Shown piece after piece: positions 1-7,779 of a stretch of DNA of 64,000 bases; position 1 is the first letter of the stretch; each line of letters starts with the position of its first letter. Below the pieces are notes generated by a model. It did no database searches and was not told the origin of the DNA. It saw nothing but the letters and a program-made list of their open reading frames with translations. The stretch spans positions 186,001 through 250,000 of the forward strand of contig NZ_CP093360.1 in assembly GCF_023380205.1 (NCBI RefSeq). The letters are read 5' to 3'. The translations under genes and the position numbers were made by a program. The stretch comes from Nicoliella spurrieriana. GTDB taxonomy: Bacteria > Bacillota > Bacilli > Lactobacillales > Lactobacillaceae.

Positions 1-2
1 GG

Positions 3-734
3 GTGACTGCTCAACTCAATGCCCAACAGTTTGTGGTTGGTAAGTTGGGCTCACGCAGCATCAGTCCGGATTTACAGCAACAAGCAAATGCGATGCAACA
101 AGCTGCCCAAACGGTCGTTTACGTGGGGGATGCTCACAATGTGTTTGGTTTAATTGGCATTCAGGATGGCCCTAAGCCGACCTCGCGAGCTGCAATTACT
201 GAATTAAGGAAGCGGGGGTTAACAACGGTAATGCTGACTGGTGATAATCAACAGGTTGCTAATGCCATCGGAAACCAAGTGGGAATCGATGCGGTCATTG
301 CCAATGTGTTGCCAGAGCAAAAGGCGGATTACGTTCAGCAGATTAAGCAAACCAATCAAGTTGCATTTGTGGGCGACGGAATTAATGATGCACCGGCGCT
401 ATCCACTGCTGATGTGGGCATTGCAATGGGTTCTGGAACCGACGTTGCAATTGAAGCTGGTGGAATTGTGCTAATGCGTAATGATCTTCAAGATGTGAAT
501 CGGGCGTTATTACTAAGTGGTAAAACGTTTAATCGAATTAAATTAAACCTATTTTGGGCATTTATTTATAACTTGATTGGCATTCCAATTGCCGCGGGTT
601 TATTTTCCGGAGTGGGATTAATGTTAAGTCCTGAACTGGCTGGGCTAGCAATGGCGTTGAGCTCGGTCTCAGTGGTAGCGAGTTCATTAATGCTGAACTA
701 CGTGAACGTCACGCCGCATCACCTTAAATCATAA
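3..734 (+). CDS. P1B-type metal (probably copper) ATPase, C-terminal part
   Basis: This is the 3' part of a heavy-metal-translocating P-type ATPase; the gene begins before the window. What remains covers the end of the nucleotide-binding and phosphorylation domains and the last membrane helices. MLTGDN (about residues 77-82 of this fragment) and GDGINDAPAL (124-133) are the standard P-type hinge and Mg-binding motifs. The final helix pair, with MALSSVSVV, resembles the Met-Ser-Ser segment of Cu(I) exporters of the CopA type. The phosphorylated DKTGT loop and the CPC-type metal helix would lie upstream and cannot be checked, so the metal is inferred. The first codon visible is GTG in frame but is not a supported start. 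Confidence 0.93.
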   Translation: MTAQLNAQQFVVGKLGSRSISPDLQQQANAMQQAAQTVVYVGDAHNVFGLIGIQDGPKPTSRAAITELRKRGLTTVMLTGDNQQVANAIGNQVGIDAVIANVLPEQKADYVQQIKQTNQVAFVGDGINDAPALSTADVGIAMGSGTDVAIEAGGIVLMRNDLQDVNRALLLSGKTFNRIKLNLFWAFIYNLIGIPIAAGLFSGVGLMLSPELAGLAMALSSVSVVASSLMLNYVNVTPHHLKS

Positions 735-739
735 AAAAT

Positions 740-783
740 ACGCACCCGGTTGGCAATTGTCCAATCGGGTGCGTGTTTTTATT
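740..783 (+). terminator. Rho-independent terminator after the metal ATPase
   Basis: A 14-bp stem (ACGCACCCGGTTGG pairing with CCAATCGGGTGCGT, one G-U) with a 7-base loop is followed by a T-run. It lies between convergent genes and may also end the minus-strand budA transcript. Confidence 0.85.
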
Positions 784-807
784 TATTTTTATTTATTAGT
801 AATGATT

Positions 808-1527
808 TTATGATTCTCGTTCAGCTTGATTGATTGCAGCTTCAATATCATCATTTTTAAAGTCATGGTTTAGATAGTCTGCATTATCAATCGGCAGTTC
901 CAAATCAAGCTTTTTAAACTTTTGAATCCCTAAATCACCATTGAACCCTGAAAAGTTCATCAAGTGTCCACCAATGCTTTGATCATCTGAGATAAAGTGA
1001 GCGTGAAAGCCACCGACTGCAAACTTACTGAATGCATCTGGATAATAGTATGCAATAACGGTCCCAGAAAGATGCTGACTTTCAAATCGTTTCTCTGATT
1101 TAGCAGTTGCGACTAATGATGGATAAGGCTTGCTTTGTTTAAATACGGATCTGGTTTTAACCCATTCGAATTGACCATGCAGTTTGACAGAAAATAAGAT
1201 GTTTTGGTATTGGTGGTGCTTGAAAATATAATTCCCTAGTGATTGGAAATCGTTAATTTGTATATTATTAATAGTTGAATAGGCTGCGAAGTGAGCGTTA
1301 ACGAACGGAACTGTGAAGTGATCATCAGCAATTGTAACACTACCGTCGCCCCGGATTAAAAGCGGGGTTCCGTTGTTGATGATTGATTCACCATCAAGGC
1401 CGTCTCCACTACCAATCCCAGTATCACCATGCGTTAATAATTCTTGAATGTCGATGGTCCCATCGAATAATCCCGGGACGATCATTGCACCGGTGCCATG
1501 TTGAAATAAAGTTATTTTGCTTGTCAT
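808..1527 (-). CDS. budA: alpha-acetolactate decarboxylase
   Basis: Converts (S)-2-acetolactate to acetoin in the cytoplasm, diverting pyruvate-derived acetolactate to a neutral product. The 239-residue length is normal for the family. The conserved metal-binding region is visible: GFHAHF at about 173-178 and GGH at 186-188 carry the three zinc ligand histidines. The N-terminal region with GxFDG and the GDTGIGSGDGLDGE segment also matches the family. A strong AGGAGG site precedes the ATG. It is transcribed away from a TetR-type regulator at 1630, and the palindromes between the two suggest direct regulation. No acetolactate synthase gene is adjacent. Confidence 0.95.
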   Translation of the reverse strand: MTSKITLFQHGTGAMIVPGLFDGTIDIQELLTHGDTGIGSGDGLDGESIINNGTPLLIRGDGSVTIADDHFTVPFVNAHFAAYSTINNIQINDFQSLGNYIFKHHQYQNILFSVKLHGQFEWVKTRSVFKQSKPYPSLVATAKSEKRFESQHLSGTVIAYYYPDAFSKFAVGGFHAHFISDDQSIGGHLMNFSGFNGDLGIQKFKKLDLELPIDNADYLNHDFKNDDIEAAINQAERES

Positions 1528-1557
1528 TTAAAATCCTCCTAATTTGTTAATAATGAT

Positions 1558-1583
1558 AATATTAAGGTAAAGTTACCAATATT
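1558..1583. promoter_or_regulatory. palindromic operator candidate between budA and TetR gene
   Basis: AATATT-AA-GGTAA-AG-TTACC-AATATT is an interrupted dyad whose arms pair at both levels. It sits in the 102-bp divergent intergenic region. A second dyad, GAACAA-N10-TTGTTC, lies at 1588-1609. TetR-family proteins typically bind such dyads next to their own gene. Binding is inferred. Confidence 0.5.
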
Positions 1584-1629
1584 AAATGAACAAAATGGCA
1601 GAATTGTTCAATTTTAAGGGGATGCTTAA

Positions 1630-2205
1630 ATGTATGCAAAACGAAATGAAACGATTAAGCGAATTGTTAATGGCACGCTCACTTTATCTAAAACCCATGG
1701 ATTTAACAGAGTAACCGTTAGTCAAATTGTAAATGAAGTGGGCATTAATCGTGGCACCTTTTATCGCTATTTTAATGATAAAAATGATGTGATTGAGACG
1801 GTTGAAAATCAAATTTTAAATCATATTGATAAGTTTCAATCCCGATTAATGAATATGAATATCCATGCAATTAGAAAGCAAATTATTTCAGGTGCATTTA
1901 TTAATTATATTTTGCAACTTTTTGATATGCATCGGGAAGTGCTTACCCTTTTGTTAAGTGACAAGGGTGATATTAATTTTAACAATAAGCTAGAATTTTT
2001 CTTTACCCAGATGAATTATAAAACGATTGGCAAGTTAAACTTCACCATCAATAAAAAGCAGAAAATGATGATCGCAACTTTTTTAACCGGTGCAGTCCTA
2101 AATTTACTAAAACTGTCCCTTTTTCATCCCAAAGACTATACAGCTGATGATATTGCAAAAGCTAGTTATGAATTAATTCGTGATAATTTAATTCACAAAC
2201 TGTAA
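1630..2205 (+). CDS. TetR/AcrR family transcriptional regulator
   Basis: A 191-residue regulator with an N-terminal TetR-type helix-turn-helix at about 28-48 (VTVSQIVNEVGINRGTFYRYF), followed by a helical ligand-binding domain with no specific signature. An AAGGGG site lies 7 nt before the ATG. It is divergent from budA with two dyads in between, so it may control budA and itself. The ligand is unknown. It ends in a strong terminator and has no downstream partner. Confidence 0.88.
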   Translation: MYAKRNETIKRIVNGTLTLSKTHGFNRVTVSQIVNEVGINRGTFYRYFNDKNDVIETVENQILNHIDKFQSRLMNMNIHAIRKQIISGAFINYILQLFDMHREVLTLLLSDKGDINFNNKLEFFFTQMNYKTIGKLNFTINKKQKMMIATFLTGAVLNLLKLSLFHPKDYTADDIAKASYELIRDNLIHKL

Positions 2206-2210
2206 TCAAA

Positions 2211-2253
2211 CAAGCGGCTGGTGATTAACTCACTAGCCGCTTTGTTGGTTATT
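2211..2253 (+). terminator. Rho-independent terminator after TetR gene
   Basis: AAGCGGCTGGTGA pairs with TCACTAGCCGCTT across a 5-base loop and is followed by a T-rich stretch. The convergent minus-strand hydrolase gene ends inside it, so it may serve both genes. Confidence 0.75.
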
Positions 2254-3199
2254 TTACATATCGATTTAAAAATTGTTGAACCGTTTTTTCGTAAAGGCGC
2301 TTATTATGTTGGTAGGATGATGCGTGCCCAGCCCCCTTAACAATTAATAACTGCTTGGGCCCCTTGCTTGCACGGTAGACTGGATAGACCATCTTAGTCG
2401 GGACAAAATGATCATTACTGCCGTGGATGAATAGCATGGGCCGATGGTTTTTAGCAACCTGTTTGACTGAGTTACCATCCCCGTAAAAGAAGCCGTTCTT
2501 AACCTTATTGATGACGCTGACCATTGGTTCGATTGGATAAAATGGAATCGTGGGCATGTGGTAGAGTTGCTTGGCTTCATGCTTTAATTCGTTTGTAATA
2601 CTATCATAGCCGCAATCCTCGATAAAGGCCTTGACCTGCTTAGGAACGTCTGATTCGCCACTTGTCATCATGGTGGTGGCGCCCCCCATGCTGACCCCAA
2701 ACATAATAATTTTAGATTGCTTACTGTTACGACGGACCACCTGGTGCATCCACTTAACATAGTCACGCCGGTCTGGCCAACCGTAACCGATGTAATCACC
2801 CTGACTTTGTCCCTGTCCACGATCATCAGGGATCAATACGTTATACCCTAGCTGATGGAATAAACTAGCATATACGCCCATCGTATCTTTATTCCCCATA
2901 TAACCATGGGCAATAATTGCGGTTTTGTTGGTGCGTGTCTGGGCTGGAATGTAGTATGCATCTAGTTTTAAATTCGTGCCCGCAGCAGTTTCGAACCAGC
3001 GGTCCTTTTTAGTGTGTAAAAACCACTGTTGGTTTTGGTAGAGCGGGTTGTTTCTTGAAATGGTGGCATTTGATAAAAATGATTTTTTGGCGGGCACTGA
3101 GATAACGGTGTACAGGTAAGCACTCGCCGCACAAAGAACGATCACAATAATACTGATGATGGTGGTAATCGCAATGGTAACTTTTCGTTTAGTAGACAT
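2249..3199 (-). CDS. membrane-anchored alpha/beta hydrolase
   Basis: A 316-residue alpha/beta-hydrolase fold protein with one N-terminal membrane segment (about residues 8-32), so the catalytic domain probably faces the outside. Visible motifs: HGYMGNK oxyanion loop near 99-104, nucleophile elbow GVSMGG (Ser170), acid Asp263 in GSNDHF, and His292 in GAGH. It belongs to the group of extracellular esterase/peptidase-like hydrolases common in lactobacilli (B. subtilis YqkD-like). The substrate cannot be told from the sequence. It is monocistronic. Confidence 0.88.
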   Translation of the reverse strand: MSTKRKVTIAITTIISIIVIVLCAASAYLYTVISVPAKKSFLSNATISRNNPLYQNQQWFLHTKKDRWFETAAGTNLKLDAYYIPAQTRTNKTAIIAHGYMGNKDTMGVYASLFHQLGYNVLIPDDRGQGQSQGDYIGYGWPDRRDYVKWMHQVVRRNSKQSKIIMFGVSMGGATTMMTSGESDVPKQVKAFIEDCGYDSITNELKHEAKQLYHMPTIPFYPIEPMVSVINKVKNGFFYGDGNSVKQVAKNHRPMLFIHGSNDHFVPTKMVYPVYRASKGPKQLLIVKGAGHASSYQHNKRLYEKTVQQFLNRYVK

Positions 3200-3281
3200 T
3201 TTGCATCACTTTCCATTATTTTTAATGTCTATTTTAACACAAATTAAAAAAGCGAATGTCGTTTTCGGCATTCGCTTTAAA

Positions 3282-4640
3282 TTATGACTTAAATGAATTT
3301 CTAAATAGGTACTTCTTTAATTCCTCACTCGTGGGTTGCTTAGTGGTATCAAAACCATCGAATGGCCGGAGGGCCACTAATGCACTTTGTTGGTACTTCA
3401 TTCCCGTTTTGACAGCATAATCAACTAGTGAACCATTCTTAATTTGTTTGACTAGCTGGGCACTAGGCGTTAATTCAGGATGTTCGACCCGCATTTCCAT
3501 TTCCTGTAAGACTTCATCGTATTCGGGACCAGCTTGAATTTGGTCCACAAATAACTGGAGTCTTCTTAGGAACGAACGGGCTTGGACCTGATGGTTAAAG
3601 TGGTTTGGATGTTCACTAGCGACTTCATCATTTACCCGATTGGCCTCGGTTAATGCTTCATTGACCGTGGATTGCTTTAATGGTGGGTTCATGATAAAGT
3701 AACTGGCCATTACCCGAATAAAGCGGATGGTGTTGGTCTTGATTCCAATTTCACTGGTTGGATCAAGATCTAACATCCGTAACTCAAGATATTGAATTCC
3801 AGTGTTTCTTAGGTCGTCAAGGTCTTTCCCACCCCGGAACCGGATTGGGCCCTGTCCCTCAGAAGCGCGAACTAATAGTTTCTTTTTAACTGCGTCGTGA
3901 ATAGAAGCGATGTATTTATCGATACTGGTATAATCAACTAAGAACTTAGCGCCGTATCCGTAACGATTGGTCTGTCTTAAACTTCTAATTGGTTGATCAG
4001 GGCCCTTATCATGGTCATAATAGTTTGCTTCGGCAATTGGACTAGCACCGAATAAGTATGTAATAATCCATCTATATCTTACGAATCCTTGTCCAAGTCG
4101 CATGTAAAGATAGTCCTTTACATCTTGTTCAGTCTTGAATTGATCACTCATCTCAGACTGAATCAACTTGATAACGTGGTTATGAATACTTAAATTAATG
4201 TGAGCGCCACACGGAAGGGCCTTTTCCATTCCATGGTGTAGCTTAACCCAATTAACTAAAAACTCGCGTTTTTCAGGGGTTGCATCGGTAATTAAATCGT
4301 TAGTTTTGTTCTTGGGCATGATTGGTGGCATTGATAATGGCCATAAGATTTCACCAGGGGCTAACGCATTTCTTAACGCATTATTGATTCGATATAAATA
4401 ATGCATTGCATCTAATGGGCTATCAGCTGGTGGTGTGACCACTTCAGACATTGCAATTAAAAAGTCCTCGGTAATCCATGGATTACTATGGGCATCCCCA
4501 ATGGTGTCCGGGTATGGTTCCTTACTTAAGTGACCGGTTTCATCAGCCCGGTCCATTTCAATTTCTAATCCCATTCGAAAGTCTGAAGTTCTTGCGACTG
4601 CTTCTTTTTCAAATAGGAGGTTACCAATTTTACTAAACAT
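3282..4640 (-). CDS. gshA: glutamate-cysteine ligase (gamma-glutamylcysteine synthetase)
   Basis: ATP-dependent ligation of L-glutamate and L-cysteine, the first step of glutathione synthesis. Family features include the GLEIEMDR start of the catalytic fold, CGAHINLSIHNH, the RYRW region and IQYLELRMLDLDP. A reading frame continues 10 codons further upstream, but the GAGGAGGA site lies inside that extension, 7 nt before the ATG at 4640, so I start there (452 aa). Unlike the bifunctional GshAB of several lactobacilli, there is no C-terminal ATP-grasp ligase domain, and no gshB is nearby. Confidence 0.9.
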   Translation of the reverse strand: MFSKIGNLLFEKEAVARTSDFRMGLEIEMDRADETGHLSKEPYPDTIGDAHSNPWITEDFLIAMSEVVTPPADSPLDAMHYLYRINNALRNALAPGEILWPLSMPPIMPKNKTNDLITDATPEKREFLVNWVKLHHGMEKALPCGAHINLSIHNHVIKLIQSEMSDQFKTEQDVKDYLYMRLGQGFVRYRWIITYLFGASPIAEANYYDHDKGPDQPIRSLRQTNRYGYGAKFLVDYTSIDKYIASIHDAVKKKLLVRASEGQGPIRFRGGKDLDDLRNTGIQYLELRMLDLDPTSEIGIKTNTIRFIRVMASYFIMNPPLKQSTVNEALTEANRVNDEVASEHPNHFNHQVQARSFLRRLQLFVDQIQAGPEYDEVLQEMEMRVEHPELTPSAQLVKQIKNGSLVDYAVKTGMKYQQSALVALRPFDGFDTTKQPTSEELKKYLFRNSFKS

Positions 4641-4794
4641 AAGCATTCCTCCTCGATAGATTGCAGACAATGTTATAATTAAAATCTGGTTAAATTATTA
4701 TAATATTTTTAAGCAAGTTTGTAAAGATGGTATAATGATTTACTTTAATTATTATTTTAAAAACTGAAATTACAAATTTAAAGGGGGAATTTGA

Positions 4795-5652
4795 ATGCTT
4801 AAAATTGATGCCCATACCCATACGCACCTCTGCCCACATGGCAGTGGTGAATCCACTCGAAAAATGGTTGAACGTGCGATTCAACTGGGCTTTTCTGAAT
4901 ATCATATTACCGAACACGCGCCAATGCCGACGAACTTTGCGAGCGCCTTCGGGGGACCATTAGCTGATATTGAGTCGGAAGGACTAGCCCCCGCTGATGT
5001 AGAGCGGTATCTAAAATTAGCCACTGACTTACAACGTGAATATTGTGGTCAAATTAAAATTAGCGTCGGGTTTGAAATCGAATTTTTGGCTGACTTTGTC
5101 GATCAAACCCAGGCCTTTTTTGACCAGTACGGCCAAGAGACCCAGAGTAACATCCTATCAGTTCACTATTTAAAGGCTGCTAATGGGAAGTATTTTGGGA
5201 TTGACTATGATCCAGCCGAATTACTTGCGGGTTTTGCCACGGAGATGCGGGCTCCTCAACAACTATACGAACGCTATTTAAAAGCAGTATTAGCTAGTGC
5301 CCAAATTGATTGGCACCGTTCACAGCCCTTAGCACTAGGCCACATTAGTTTAATTAAAAAATTTCAGGATTATTTTCAATTTCCAGCTGCATTTGATCAA
5401 CATAATCAACACTTGATTGATCAAATTATTAATGCAATGCAGAAACACGATTTAAGCTTAGACTACAATGCGGCCGGACTATATAAAAAATTTGGCAATG
5501 ATTTTTATCCCGGAGTTCAAATCTTAAAACGCGCATTAGCAGCCAAGATTCCAATTCAATTCGGTTCTGACGCGCATTCAATTGATGAGGTCGGTCACGG
5601 CTGGCACATGCTAAATTCTTTTCAAAAAGTGTTGACAAATGAAATTAATTAG
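4795..5652 (+). CDS. hisK: histidinol-phosphatase, PHP family
   Basis: Removes phosphate from L-histidinol phosphate, the penultimate product of histidine synthesis. The PHP-domain metal motif HTHTH at residues 7-11 and later ligands (TEHAP, GSDAHS near the C-terminus) identify it. The 285 residues are typical of the HisJ/HisK type found in Firmicutes. AAAGGGGG precedes the ATG, and a TATAAT-like -10 lies upstream at 4731-4736. It is the first his gene but lies before the T-box leader, so the T-box does not control its own transcript. The promoter for the rest of the operon overlaps its 3' end. Confidence 0.93.
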   Translation: MLKIDAHTHTHLCPHGSGESTRKMVERAIQLGFSEYHITEHAPMPTNFASAFGGPLADIESEGLAPADVERYLKLATDLQREYCGQIKISVGFEIEFLADFVDQTQAFFDQYGQETQSNILSVHYLKAANGKYFGIDYDPAELLAGFATEMRAPQQLYERYLKAVLASAQIDWHRSQPLALGHISLIKKFQDYFQFPAAFDQHNQHLIDQIINAMQKHDLSLDYNAAGLYKKFGNDFYPGVQILKRALAAKIPIQFGSDAHSIDEVGHGWHMLNSFQKVLTNEIN

Positions 5653-5660
5653 AATATTAT
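5632..5660 (+). promoter_or_regulatory. promoter of the his T-box leader, inside the 3' end of hisK
   Basis: TTGACA at 5632-5637 and TATTAT at 5655-5660 with exactly 17 bp between form a near-consensus sigma-A promoter. It begins in the last codons of hisK and directs transcription into the T-box leader. Confidence 0.8.
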
Positions 5661-5689
5661 TGTGACAACATCATTTAAGTCTAATCTAA

Positions 5690-5952
5690 ATCTAATTGTT
5701 TTGAAACGGAGAGTAGCTAGAAATGATTTTTGAGAGAGTCCCGCTGAAGTTGTGAAGGGATAAAGAATTGCTAGTGAACCACACCGTTGAACAGAATTGT
5801 TGAATCTTAAGTAGGCGATTTCGGGACCACCCGTTACCAGGGTTGAAGTTAAACTTCAACTTGAGGAATTTCTCGTGAGGGAAATTTAAATCGAGGTGGA
5901 ACCACGCTAAGGCGTCCTCTTTGTCCAATGGACAGAGGGGGCGCCTTTTTTA
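5690..5952 (+). promoter_or_regulatory. T-box leader, histidine-specific (specifier CAC)
   Basis: A tRNA-sensing leader RNA ahead of hisZ. The T-box sequence AGGTGGAACCACGC lies at 5894-5907. An AGTA bulge is seen at 5711-5714. The specifier loop GAAC-CAC-A places a histidine codon CAC at 5780-5782. The T-box is followed directly by the terminator stem at 5909-5952. Known T-box logic is that uncharged tRNA-His pairs with the specifier and the T-box bulge, favours the antiterminator, and turns on the operon when histidine is short. Confidence 0.95.
5909..5952 (+). terminator. T-box-regulated terminator
   Basis: AAGGCGTCCTCTTTGTCC pairs with GGACAGAGGGGGCGCCTT (some G-U pairs) and runs into TTTTTTATTT. 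It is the OFF structure of the his T-box. Confidence 0.9.
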
Positions 5953-5986
5953 TTTAGAATTAATGGTGTTCAAGGGAGGTAGCAAG

Positions 5987-7141
5987 ATGGACCAAATTAA
6001 ATTACCGACGGGATTAAGAGATGAGGTCGGCATTGTAGCGGAGCGTAAGGACATCGTTAGTAACTGGTTGTTAAAGTACTTTCGGGACCGTTGTTATACT
6101 AGAATCAATACCCCGATTGTCGAACAACGCAATCTATTTAATGATTTTACCAGTACCAACCCACCGTATCGGGTATTTGATCCCGCTGGTGATGATCTGG
6201 TATTAAGACCGGATTTAACACTGCCGGTTGCACGGTTCTTATCGAATGCTAATATTGAATTGCCACGCAGACTATATTACTTAGGCACTAAATTTGAAAT
6301 TTCACCGGAGTTATCCGGGGGCCAAAATCAACAAACTCAATTGGGAGTGGAATTGATTGGCTATGACACATTAAAGGCAGAAATGGAGGAGGTGATCATT
6401 ATGCATCAATTGAACCAGCATTTTTTACATCAACATCAATTAACGATTGAATTAGGGCATGCTAAGTTGGTCGATCAAGTACTAGATTCACTGGATATCG
6501 ACCATCAATTGCATACGCAAATGGCCCAAGCATTGTACCATAAGAATTTTCCAGCATACAATTCATTGCTAGGTAAAATTGATGCATGTGATGAACTTCC
6601 GTTCCTTCGAAAGTGGCCCAGGATGTTTGGAACCCTTGATGAGTTAAGACAAATGCTTCTTGAAATCAAGGTGCCCAAAGCGGCCCGCCCAATGATTGAT
6701 CAACTAGTGACCCTGGCAGAATTTGCCAGTAGCTTACCTGACCAACAGGTCATCATTGATCTCAGTAGTGCGGTTCCGCAAAAATACTATACTGGCATTA
6801 CTTTTAAGGGCTATACAGCCCGTTCAAGTACTTATGTGATTAGCGGCGGTCGCTATGACGACCTACTGGCTAACTTCACAGCTAAGACTGAACCGGCCGT
6901 TGGATTAGGAATTAACGTCGATGCACTTGTATCAATCGCAGATGTAGAATTACTGAACCAGCGACCGGTTTTTGTATACGCAAATTTAGATAAAATGCAA
7001 CAAGTGACGCATTTAATTGAGCAACGCTCGAACTATTCATTAGCATTAGCGGATAGTTTGCAGGAGGCTAAGCAACAGGCACAGGCTGCTGGCGCAACGC
7101 TGATGGTTTGGCAAGCAGGAAAGGGGTTAGTGGAATGTTAA
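5987..7141 (+). CDS. hisZ: ATP phosphoribosyltransferase regulatory subunit HisZ
   Basis: A histidyl-tRNA-synthetase-like protein without synthetase function, which forms the active ATP-phosphoribosyltransferase with short HisG. Class II synthetase-like motifs are visible (LPTGLRD at the N-terminus, RPDLTLPVAR, YYLGTKFEI, GGRYDDLL), and the anticodon-binding domain is reduced. An open frame extends 22 codons upstream, but that part lies in the T-box terminator. The ATG at 5987 has a GGGAGG site at the right distance, giving 384 aa. Its stop overlaps the hisG start by 7 bp. Confidence 0.93.
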   Translation: MDQIKLPTGLRDEVGIVAERKDIVSNWLLKYFRDRCYTRINTPIVEQRNLFNDFTSTNPPYRVFDPAGDDLVLRPDLTLPVARFLSNANIELPRRLYYLGTKFEISPELSGGQNQQTQLGVELIGYDTLKAEMEEVIIMHQLNQHFLHQHQLTIELGHAKLVDQVLDSLDIDHQLHTQMAQALYHKNFPAYNSLLGKIDACDELPFLRKWPRMFGTLDELRQMLLEIKVPKAARPMIDQLVTLAEFASSLPDQQVIIDLSSAVPQKYYTGITFKGYTARSSTYVISGGRYDDLLANFTAKTEPAVGLGINVDALVSIADVELLNQRPVFVYANLDKMQQVTHLIEQRSNYSLALADSLQEAKQQAQAAGATLMVWQAGKGLVEC

Positions 7142-7779
7142 AAATTGCATTGACTAAGGGCCGGGTGGAAGACAAATTGATCCCATTGTTGGAAAAATGC
7201 GGGATTGATTGCACCCCCTTAATCAATAAAAAACGAAAATTGATTATCACCCTGGCTGATCAATATCAATTTATCTTGGTCAAGGGTGAGGATGTTTGTA
7301 CCTATTTAAGAACCGGGACCGCTGATCTAGGGGTCGTGGGCAGTGACATTCTTGCTGAACAAGATGCCCTAGAACAAGTCGATGAGTTATTGGACCTAGG
7401 CACTGGCCGCTGCCAGTTTATCGTGGCTTCCAAACAGGGCTTCGACTGGAACCAACCACAACGCAAGGTGATTGGGACTAAGTATCCGGAAGTTGCACGT
7501 CGCTACTTCACCCAATTGGGGGAAGATGTTGAAATTATTAAAATTTCAGGATCGGTGGAATTGGCGCCGTTGACTGGATTAGCGGATGCCATCGTGGACT
7601 TGACTGAGACCGGTACAACGTTGCGGGTCAATCACCTGGTGGTTCATGACTGGTTAGATGTCATTACGAGCCGCTTAGTCGCTAACCCGGTGGCGTTAAA
7701 ACAAAAACGGCGGGAGATTTTTCAATTAGTTGATCAATTAAACCAAGTAGTGGAGGAAAATGAATATGAAAATATATAA
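7135..7779 (+). CDS. hisG: ATP phosphoribosyltransferase catalytic subunit, short form
   Basis: First committed step of histidine synthesis: ATP plus PRPP to phosphoribosyl-ATP. At 214 residues it is the short form that lacks the C-terminal histidine-binding domain and needs HisZ, which is encoded just upstream. Family features are LKIALTKGR at the N-terminus, the GTADLGVVGSD loop and the PRPP-binding DLTETGTTLR segment. The start is the ATG that overlaps the end of hisZ and follows AAAGGGG at a usable distance. The end overlaps hisD slightly. Confidence 0.95.
   Translation: MLKIALTKGRVEDKLIPLLEKCGIDCTPLINKKRKLIITLADQYQFILVKGEDVCTYLRTGTADLGVVGSDILAEQDALEQVDELLDLGTGRCQFIVASKQGFDWNQPQRKVIGTKYPEVARRYFTQLGEDVEIIKISGSVELAPLTGLADAIVDLTETGTTLRVNHLVVHDWLDVITSRLVANPVALKQKRREIFQLVDQLNQVVEENEYENI

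Noticed and set aside
5692-5928. Minus-strand 78-codon open frame in the region before hisZ
   Set aside because: It lies wholly in the T-box leader RNA and has no SD site or known product.
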